64,000 bases of DNA, taken from Diabrotica undecimpunctata. Lineage: Eukaryota; Arthropoda; Insecta; Coleoptera; Chrysomelidae. The stretch is taken from NCBI RefSeq assembly GCF_040954645.1, contig NC_092804.1:40143753-40207752 (forward strand). The letters run 5' to 3'. Position numbers and translations under genes: made by a program. Below, one piece after another: positions 12,291 to 23,100 of the stretch (position 1 is its first letter; every line of letters begins with the position of its first letter). The notes beneath the pieces were generated by a model that was not told the origin of the DNA, ran no database searches, and saw nothing but the letters and a program-made list of their open reading frames with translations.

Positions 12291-13478
12291 TTTAGACTCT
12301 AAAAGTAGTGAGTATTTTATGATTGTCTAAATGTCGTACAACATAATGCCAAAATGACATAAAACTAGTTAAGATCGTCCTGAAAGGAGTACCAGAGCAA
12401 AAAACGTGGTGGGCGACGGCCTAGACAAGACATGTCTGTGTCACAATAACTTGTTTATTTGTATTTTGAAAATGATTTCTGAACTGGAAGTTCAGACATG
12501 AATAAAATGTGTAATTTTAATAAAAGTTGTGGTTTATTCTCAGAAAACGATGAGCACAAATGTAATTAGGGAAGCTAACTGCGCGTAGTAAACAAAGAGA
12601 ATTATGATGATTGATATAATTAATGTGTAGTTTTTTGACAAGGTAATAGTGAGCAGACCAATATAGTCATATCAAAAAATTTATAAAACGAGTGGAAAAG
12701 TTTAGCGAAGATGTTTTTGTTTTTCATAAAAATATAACTTTTAATAAAACTATTTGTGTTAAAAGTACTAATAAAAAATATAGAAATACTAATACTAAAT
12801 AAAATTTATTATTTTATTTAACCATCTTTTATTACCGTACCAAACGATCGTTGTTCAAAAGATAATATTATTTCTTCTAGAATCCTTTGCTCGCCAATTA
12901 GCAAAGAGTTTAATTACAAAAACAAAACTTTTTGATCCAGATTTACCGGCGGTTTAAATTTATTCTAAAACTCTTTTTGAATATAAAAAAATAGCAATAT
13001 GGGAAAGGTAGGAACCCGCGAAAGTTTTCCCAACTGAAAGAAACATCAATCTTGCGTATTTAAAAAGTTCGAAAAAAGTTGCCCCTAGTCTTTCAAATAC
13101 TCTTTTATCCGAAGTGATTATAAATATGAAAAAACTTTATATTTTCGAACGATGTTGTATATGGATCCAGACTTTTTGTAAAAACTTTGTTGGAAAATAT
13201 ACTATTATACAGGAAAATGTAACATATTGATGGGGCTTTATTATTAAAAAATGACGAAAGTAAAAGATTGTAAAGAAACATTTTTATAGCTATGTGGTTG
13301 TGTGTTTCCTATAAATTAATTTGATCTCGAAAACAACCGATAGTTATAAAAAATGTTTTTCAACGAAGCAAAAAATCTCATTGTCCATGGCAAGTAATGA
13401 AAATCGATTCCAAAACAGTACGAAAAACATGCCGGTTGCGCATACACTTCAACGTAATTTTTAAAGCGAAACTTCTAT
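12291..13478. other. Non-coding stretch
   Basis: No gene seen. The first 120 bases may still belong to LINE-derived sequence. Confidence 0.35.
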
Positions 13479-13640
13479 ACTGGCGTTGTATTACCTTTTT
13501 CTCTAGACTAAAATGCTAAGGTTAGCGTCACAGAACTAGCGCCACAAGATGGCGTCGTTTTTTTTTTTTCGAGTTAGAAGCAAAATTTAAAGCAAATTCG
13601 TTGCTAGCATCTGTGACGTCATTACTAACTAGATACTTCT
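13479..13640. repeat. Dispersed repeat with partial inverted structure (MITE-like)
   Basis: GGCGTTGTATTACC and GCGTCACAGAACTAGCGCCA near 13482-13545 recur at 44364-44449. A partly complementary segment (GCTAGCATCTGTGACGTCAT, 13602-13621) allows folding back. This looks like a small non-autonomous element just upstream of the first visible RhoGEF exon. Confidence 0.45.
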
Positions 13641-13847
13641 CGTTGGCAACTGCGATATAGATTAAGTTCGTGATTACGCTCTTGCTTCAAAGAGGATATC
13701 GGAATGTTTTGACGCAAAGTTATGAAATAAGGTCAAGTATTTTATATAGTATGATCATTAAGTAAATTATAGTACCATAGTATTGACTATAGTATATACA
13801 TAATACGACCTTAAATATTTATATTTATTATTTTCATTTTTTTCCAG

Positions 13848-14148
13848 GCTGATTTAAAACAACGCGCCCACGACAAGCACCAACAAGTTCGCAGGACCCG
13901 TTCTGACTTGGGAGGTCGTCGTATTTTAAATTGGGACCGTTCGATTGGCAGAATGTTCTCATCTCCGGGTCCTCCAGGTCTTCAAAGCCGATCGCAGAGT
14001 CCCAGAAAAAAACCACCCGATACTCCGCCAGATGGAGTAGTAATGCGAGGAAGGGGACCATTAGGCCGGCGAGGAACTTTAAGGAGATCTTTGAGCCAAC
14101 CGTTAGACATCGATAAGTTGTCGCCGTTGATGAGGGCTAAAAGTGGAG
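13848..14148 (+). CDS. RhoGEF exon 1 of those visible: basic Ser/Pro-rich region
   Basis: The acceptor TTTTTTTCCAG precedes 13848 and the donor GTAAAT follows 14148 (phase 1 at the 3' end). It encodes about 100 residues rich in Arg, Ser and Pro (RSQSPRKKPPDTPPDG, RRSLSQPLDIDKL), probably disordered and phosphorylated. It has no start codon of its own that needs to be used. Confidence 0.85.
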
Positions 14149-17100
14149 GTAAATCAGTAGATATTTATTAGTATTACCTGCTATAGGAGAAAAAACACGA
14201 GTGCGCAGAAATTAAATATCATCATTTATTTAGCCTCATCTCTTTCTTCCACATATTTATCATCACCATTATCATTATTATTCGTTTTGTATAAACAGCA
14301 TAGAAACTAAGCAGTTGAGCGTATATCTTATTTACCTTATTGTTTCTCTTTGATTAAATCATGAATACGTTCTAAATTCCAGAATTTATTGTAGGTATAA
14401 AACTGAGTGGATTCCATATGGCAAGCGATGACGATCGTCAAGGAACATCTGACGACGAAATGATGTCCGACTCGGAGTCGTCGTTGGCATCTCTAGTCGA
14501 AAGAAAAAAATCTCTAGACATGGCCATCGACGAGGAAATGGTTATCTTAGCTGAAGCTGTTTTTGATCACGTGGCCATCGAATCTGAAGAACTCGCTTTT
14601 CGTGCTGGAGATGTCATTGAGGTTCTAGAAACAGCAAATAGGTAATTTTATTTATTAACGAATTTTTTATAATCTAAGTAAAGTACAGCCAACAAAAGTA
14701 GCCAATTATGAGATTGCAACCCTTTACGCGAATGACGTATTTTCGCCTCCTCCACCATTGGAAGCTCGGCACTCATTTACTGAAGTATCTGGAGTATTAA
14801 TTACTGTTAGTGTTATCTGCCATGTAGACAAACTTTCGCTCGTCACTTTTTCATATTGCACGATTTAGTTAACCAATGGTTTTCTATTTTATCTGTATTT
14901 AAGTGCATGCATCTTTACCTTGGGGTTTTTTTGTCTGGCTAGGTATGTGGAGTACATAATTTATCACGAATATGTTTTTCATCATACTTTTGAACAAGCC
15001 AGGCTAGATATACGTATAGCTCGAAACATGCATACATACAAAATCTAATTTTCTAATTTTCTACCTTTGGGGATCGAGGTGAATGTTATGTTAACTGCTT
15101 TTCCAAGTTTTGGTCGACCTGTACCTCTTTACGTTTTTTTTGTCCACATTCATATTCCAAATCTCTTTCACCTTTCTGCCGTCTTTCTTTTTAGTCCGAA
15201 CTATATTAAATGTTTAGACTCACTCTAGCTAATGCCAATGTGACCAATTGCCGCACGAATACACCACATCTCGCACTCTTGAATTCTACCGATTCCGTTC
15301 ATTTAAGATCCATGTTTCTCCCGCTTGTAGTGATATGCTGGTTCGTCTTCTTCTTCCTCATCGGTTTTGCCCTTTTCAGGGGTCGCTGTTCGATACTCTT
15401 CGTCTCCACACATTTCTGTTCATCGGGTCTTCTTCATCTAAACCTTTCTCTCTCAAGTCCTCTGCCACACAGTCCTTCGATCTTCTCCTCGGTTTTTCTC
15501 TACCTCTTCTTCCATCAACTTTTAACAGCTCTATCCTTCGTGCCACCTAGTTTTCATCTCTACGTCTGACATGACCCAACCATTGCATTTGTTCTTGAAT
15601 CTTTTTTGAGGCTGTACTCACCCCGGCTCTTTCCCTAATCAAGTCGTTTCTGATCCTGTCCCTTCTAGTGTTACCCAACATCCACCGTAACATATTCATT
15701 TCAGCTAACTCCATCTTCTTTTCCTGGATCTTCTTTACAGGCCACACTTCAGCGCCGTAAACCAACCCAGGTCTCACCACACTCTTGTCTCACCACATCT
15801 TTCCTTTCAGCCTTTCCCTAAGTTTTCGATTACAAAGTACCCCGCTCATTCGCTTCCAGTTAATCCAACCAGCCTATATCCTTTGGGAAATTTGTCGATC
15901 TCGTGTCCCATTTTCCGTTATGTAGGAGCCAAGGTATTTGAATTCTCCTACTCACCCTATCTTTTCTTCAAGCACTTCTACGTCTACAACCATTCCTTTT
16001 TCTCCCAACTACATATACTCCGTTTCCGACCTGCTAGCCTTAAGTCCTCCCTCTTTAATAGCCGTTCTCCAACAATCCAACTTATCGTTCAACATTTCTT
16101 TATTCTTCTCTACTAACACGATATCATCAGCAAAGAGCATTGACCAAGATGCCCCCTCTATTACTTTCTCTGTCAGTACATCTATACTATAACAAGATAG
16201 AACAGGTAAAGACTCAGTGAAGAGCCTTGATGCAAACCAACCGTTATTGGAAAACTTTAGGTCAATCCGACAGCAGTCCTTACTTTGGTGTACGTTCACT
16301 GATACATATCCTTCACGAGCCTTACGTACTTTTCAGGAACCCATTTCTCTCTCATACATTTCCAAACAATTGCAGTTGTCCTCCTTGGAGATTGCAGTTG
16401 TTATAGTCATGAATGTCCCCTTTATCTTTAAACAATGATACCATCACACACTCTATCTCCATGCATTGGGCATCCTTTCTTCCTCATATCCTACTCGTCG
16501 TTTGCCACAAAATATCAACCCCTTCCTCTCCTTCATTTATCAACCTTCTAAAGTACTCATATCATCTTTGTTTTATTTCAACATCGGTTCTTAACACTCT
16601 TCCACCCAGCCATCATAATTGGCTCTAAACTTTTATTTTTTGATCTAAACCAATCTCTCTTTTTTTTTAAAAACTGGTTAAACTGGAAAAACAAACTTCG
16701 ATTGGTTATTTAAGCTTTTATGCAAATGCTTTCAGTATTTTTAATCAGCCTTTATAATCATACCGAAATTTTTAAACTTCATTCCATACATTTAGGTTTG
16801 TCAATATAAATTTGTCTGAATCTGCAACCATTACCAAGTCATCTGCATAGATGTATACTTGCTTTAGTCTATTAAGTCTGATTCTGGTTTCCTTTACTCT
16901 ATTTTTGCTTACGTTAGCTATTTGGTACATCAAGGTTAAAGGATCTCTTAATACACCCCCATATCTTACGCCACTTTCCTTGTTAATTAACTACATCGCT
17001 GGTCTGGTTGTTTGTCCTGACTCTGTTCTTGGTGCGATGATATTTACTTTTGATGATTCGTAATAAGTTATGTTTTATTCCTCACTGTTAAGATTTTCCA

Positions 17101-20100
17101 TATATCATTCCTGGGACATTGTCAAACGCCTTTTCTAAGTCTATAAAACAACAATAATATGTACTGTTATGTTGAACTTGTTTTTTGTATCAATTTTCTT
17201 GCAGTTAACATCAGTATCTCCTCCTCAGCATCTTTTAGCCTTTTTTCTAAAATTATTTCATATATTTTATTGGCATACGCAAGAAGCAAGTGCAGTATGC
17301 TTATCACCTCGATTGTGTATCGTATCGCAAGTATGTTTGCGATTGTTAATAGTAGCTGTGCTGCCTCTCGTTGCATGTAAGTGATAAGTCTGATCGAATG
17401 CCGTTAAGTTCGGCACCTCTGCCATTCTCCAATTTTCTTATTTCTTTACTCCATTTAATTCCTTCTCTGTAATTAGTTAACGCAATATTATTTAAACGAT
17501 CCTTTGTATTTTCCCCTATTTAATGTATCAACAAAATGCAGGTGCTATATTCTAATAACTTCTGCTAGGGAATAACTTTATAGTCTTGATCTTTAACATC
17601 TTCTATTCCTTTTGCAGTGCTTTTTTGAGTCTTTTATGGCCTTATAGAGTAGCTTGACATTCCTTTGCTATCTTTTCCATTTTTTTACCAAACTCTTTTC
17701 CTGGCCTTAGCTTCTTTGATCTTGTTTTTACCGATTATTCTTTGTCTCTTGTAGTTTTCATAATTCTTTTGTGTTTTCTCACTTAAATACCGTACCAAAC
17801 CTTAAAAAGTCTTAAATGTTTACCTAAAATTGACTAAGCTAATAAAAACACACTCAAAACTTCGCGTAGTATGTTATAGGTTGTTTTTCTTCCATATAAG
17901 TTAGTCTGTCTGCTTTTCTTACTATTTAGAATAAGCTGTAGCAAAGAACTGAGATAGCTGAGAGCAATGAACACACGCCCTCATCTGGTCAATACTATCA
18001 AAATTAGAAAGAATTTGAGCAGCTCCAGGTAATATTAGAAGGCAATATTTAAGTAAAAGGGGCATAGGACGAAAGAAAAAATCTTGGCTACGAAACATCA
18101 GAGATTGGACCCACACAAGAGGAAATTAGTTAATTAATCAAGCCCAGAATAGAGAGAAATTTGCATTATTGATCGCCAACCATAACAGAGAAGACACTTA
18201 GGAGGAGGAGGTAGCAAAGAAATTTAGAATCAATTTATTTGCTCTTTTACTTGCTTCTATATTACTATCTTATGACAGTAAAATCGTTACTGCTTATGTT
18301 CCTAGAAATGGAATCGTCCTCCAAAAGTTCGTCACAAAAATACTGGTTTAAACATTCTTTTAATTTAAAGTATGTAGTAAAGTGTAAAGCTTGCCCGGAA
18401 ATTTATTGTATGTTGAATTTAATCGATATACTCGCAATTACCTAGATTGTTGTCAGAAGTAACACAATAGGTAAACCAGACTGATTGTTTGTTTATTTTG
18501 GCCAAAGCTTTTGATCGATGGGGCGAAACGTTAGTAAATCTTTTATTGTCTATTTATGTGTTATTATTGTTAATCCAATCAAAAGTATTCATTACATTAA
18601 GAAAGTACCTTTGCTTTGGGAGGTTATCAGGTTATCATTATTCCTTGTTAGAATCAATCTGGTTTTTAAGAAAATTTTTAGTCTCAAATCTTTTAGAAGT
18701 GAACAATTTTATGACTTTAAAATTTGAATGAGATTAAGTGAATTTCATATATTGTTCAAGATTTGAGACAAAGACAATTATGTTTCTGATCCATCTTTGC
18801 TCCATTCGGCTAGTGTTTATATATTATTTATCTCCTCAGAAACGCACTATTGCATAGTAGGAGGTTCTCTGTTACCGCTAGTAGGTACTATTTTACGCCC
18901 TGTTGTTATTACATCCAATTAAAAATACAATTAATTGTTAAAGATTTTTCAAGTCATCAGTCAGATAGCTAAGCGGGCATGCGGTCGAATAGCATTTACT
19001 TCATTGTGAATGATTTAGCTGACGATGGTTCAGGCCCTGGCCAGAAAACAAAAAGCGAATCGGAGTAGTTTAAAAGCAATTTGCTATTTAGATCTCTATA
19101 TGGATAAGCAGCACGCTAAGAGATATGGGGCTTGCGTCTCGGTATTACTCTTTAAGATGTTTGAGCTGCTGCATTCTGTTACATATTTGAGAAAAATCTG
19201 CAAATTTTTAATTAATTTCCAACTGTAACAATGTTATTTAGTTCAATTCCTTAATTTCATCATGATATCAAATTTTCAAATTATTGATGATTGAATACTT
19301 TTTGCAACAGCTCTCTCATAAGTTCTGGATAAATAAGTAAACAAACCTTGTGTCAAAATTCAAAACTTTTGAATTGTTAATTTGTTTGTCTTTTATTTTT
19401 AGAGACTGGTGGTGGGGCTCAACTAAAGGCAAATCAGGATGGTTCCCCGCCCAGTTTGTGCGCTTAAGGGTGAGCCAGGAAGATACCGTAGAAGATTGCC
19501 TGGCGGCGATGGCTTCCGGTGAGCGGATGCCTTCTCAGATACGACGTAGAACTAGTATCTCCCTTTTGTCGAACGACCAAGTCAGAACGAGTGTGGTGCG
19601 CGAATTGGTGCATACCGAGCGGGACTTCGTTAAAGTGTTACAAGACGTAGTGGAGGGATATATTGCGGAATGTCAAAAAAGGACCGATATGTTTACCAAG
19701 GAACACATAGACGCGATATTTATGAATTTAGAAGACATTTTGACTTTTCAGTTAGGGTTTTTAAAAGACTTGGAAGCTTGTATAGAGTGGGAAGCACCAT
19801 ATAAAAGTTGTGTGGGGTCGTGCTTTCTTAAACATCGTTCTGGTAAGTTTATCAAACACTCTTTATATTTTGTATAAACAAAGCTATCGCATTACTTGTT
19901 TTTCATTTATAATTTTCATAAAATTATTATTTTAGGATTCAAAATGTACTCAGATTATTGCAACAGTCATCCCATAGCAACCGCAACTCTGCAAGAACTG
20001 TATCAGTTCCAAAACTATAGCAAATTCTTCGAGGCATGTAGGCTAATGCGAGGCTTAATAGAAATTCCCTTGGACGGATATCTACTTACTCCCATCCAAA

Positions 20101-23100
20101 GGATCTGCAAATATCCGTTGCAACTGGCTGAACTTCTGAAATACACAAAAGCTGACCACGCCGACTATGAGGATATCAAGGAAGCTCTGGAAGCGATGCG
20201 TGGAGTGGCGATGCTGATTAACGAGAGAAAGAGGAGGATGGAAAGCTTGGAGAAGCTGGCAGCATGGCAACAAAGAGTAGAAGGCTGGGAGGTGAGACGA
20301 ACATTTTAAAATTTATTCATTGGGAATTATATATTTTGATACTTACGTTTTTATGTGCCAAATTGAGATTCGGCTACTTGCATAATCTAAGCGTTTTAAT
20401 CCTTTTGGTCATTTACCACGATTATTATATCTTCCATCAACTCACCTTTTAACTATTCAACGTATTTAATTTCAATTTGGTGCCTTAATACCATGTTCTG
20501 GTTTTCTGAAACCTGTAACTTGATATGAAATCGCTGCAACAGCTTACGTCAATACTTGTGCTGTAACAAATAGTGATTTTCCGTCAAACCTTCTTTTTCT
20601 TCTTTTTATATAGACATGACTCTGTCTGTTTTTCAATGTGCCTCCAGTAAGTACTCGTTCCATTGTTTTCGTGATCTTCCTACTGATCGTCTTTCTATTG
20701 GGGAACCATTTCTTCGCATCTTTACTACTCTATGATCGTTCCATTCTACTCTTCTATTTCTTATCCAGTTCTTGATGTTCTCCACCTTGCATCTACGTCG
20801 TATATCTGTACTTCTAGCTCTGTCCCATAGTGTCTTACCATTAATTTTTCTAAGTGTTTTCATCTCTGCTGTTTCTAACATCCTTTTTGTCCTCTCTGTG
20901 TCAGGTCTTGTTTCTGCCGCGTATGTCATTATTGCTCTGATGACTGTTTTTTAAATTCTGCCTTTCGTTTCTTTTCCGATATTTTTATTTCTCCATATTG
21001 TTTTATTGAGGCAGCCTGCGGCTCTGTTTGCTCTATGGACTTGATCTTCCACTTCGGTTTTGAGCTTTCCGTAGCTAGGTAATATGATGCCTAGATATTT
21101 AAACTCCACTTGTTCTATTATCTGACTTTCCAGCTCCAATTTACATCTTAGTAAATTTGCTGTTGTAACCATGCATTTTGTCTTTTTTGGGGAAATTAAC
21201 ATGTTAAATTTTCTGGCGGTTATATTAAATTGGTGCAGCATACGTTGTAAATCATCTTCACTTTGAGAGAGTAGTATTGCGTCGTCTGCATAGCAGATTA
21301 TTTTAAGTGGTTTTTCTCCCATTTGATATCTTTTTTAGTTCTTAGTTTTTTTATTATTTCGTCCATAACCAGGTTGAACAATAGAGGACTCAGGGAATCT
21401 CCTTGTCTTACGCCATTGCCAGCTTCAATAGGGTCGGTTAGTTCTACTTTTACTTTTATTGTGTTGTTTTGGTAGATATTTTCGATCGTTTTGATTATTC
21501 CTAGAGGTATCTCTCTTGCGTACAGTAAGTGGATAACGTCTTTTAATATGACGTTGTGTTTATTGTGTTCTGTATTGTTAAAAGGCTTTCTTCTTTTCTT
21601 CACATTTTATCTTCACTTCCTCTCTAAACCATGATGTTTTCTTTTTTGATAATGTTAGTGTTCGTTACTTTCCTCTCTCCAAGTGATTCTGTTGCTGCGT
21701 TAATTATGTTATTTTTGAGTTTTTTTCCAGCTTTCATCGATGTTATCGTTTTCTAATATTTCATTCCCAGCGATCTTCTCTGATATTCTTTTCCTGTATA
21801 AGTTTTCTGTGGATTCCGTATTTAGTCCTTCAACTTTGATTTTTGTTGGGTGGGAAGTATTTCAGGATGATTCTTATTTTACATAATACTAGCCTATGGT
21901 CACTACCTACATCTGCTGCCGACATCTGCCGTCAAATCTTTTGACGTAAATTCTTTAACCGCGATATTTCTCTTATGCCCTGGCCTTTATTATCAAACGC
22001 GCATAATATTGCAATTTTCATGTCAGATTGTGCACGGTATTCTTGCAGTATTATAGAATAGGAGGAATTATCTTTTTCGACAATCGTAAGATATCTGTTC
22101 GGTAAGGGGTGGATATCGGCACAGATGGAATCTGTGCACTGTAGTTATAAGTTATTAGTCGGTCAATAGGTAATGTTACTACTGTGATTCTAAGCTGACG
22201 ATGATAAGAATTATGATTCTTTCTAACTAACATATATTTTATCTTTTTTAACAATTAATTTCATACCAAATTTAAATCAACTTTTACGTAAGCAACAAAA
22301 TGCGTATATTTATATTTTTTGTTATATCTAATAGTTTCATAGTAATTTAAAACTAAATTTAACAGGCAGGTTTTATTATTTGGCATTTTTCCTTCCTTAG
22401 GGTGAGGATCTCATAGAAGTTAGTTCTCAATTAATTCATCAAGGAGAAGTAGTTAAAGTAACGACTGGTATGTGGACCAATAATATTACCTTATTTCTCT
22501 TTGATCATCAGATTGTATATTGTAAAAAGGTAAGCTATTATCTCTCTTTGAAATATTGAATATTAATATATGATTATATTTTAGGATATTCTTAAAAGAA
22601 GTATATATGTGTATAAAGGAAGATTTTGTTTAGATACTAGTGAAGTAATTGATGTACCTGATGGAAAAGGTAAGTTGTCAAATTTAATAATTTGTTAATC
22701 TCACATTTTACTACTTCATTAAGTATGTTATAATCCGGGAAAACTTTCTCCTCTCTACTCAGCTTCTTGATTTCCTGTAACATTTTCTTCATACTATTTT
22801 ACATACAAATACACTATAAATTTACTGATTATCTATTTCTTGATATCTTTCTAGAAAAAATTCTATAAATTGGCGTCCATGAAATAAATAACAAGCATAT
22901 TCAATGAAATTGAAATTTAGTGTAAAATTTCTCTTAAAAATTATCACTAATCTTGCAGATGCTCACCTAGGAGTCACTGTACGACACGCCATAAAGTTGT
23001 ATAGTCTAGTCCGTGATAAATGGTTACTATTCTGTTGCCGGTCTTCCAACGATAAACAAAGATGGCTCCGAATGTTCGCAGAGGAACGAAGACTAGTAGC

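Noticed and set aside
22051..22254. 67-codon minus-strand frame between RhoGEF exons 4 and 5
   Set aside because: No family resemblance; intronic and short.
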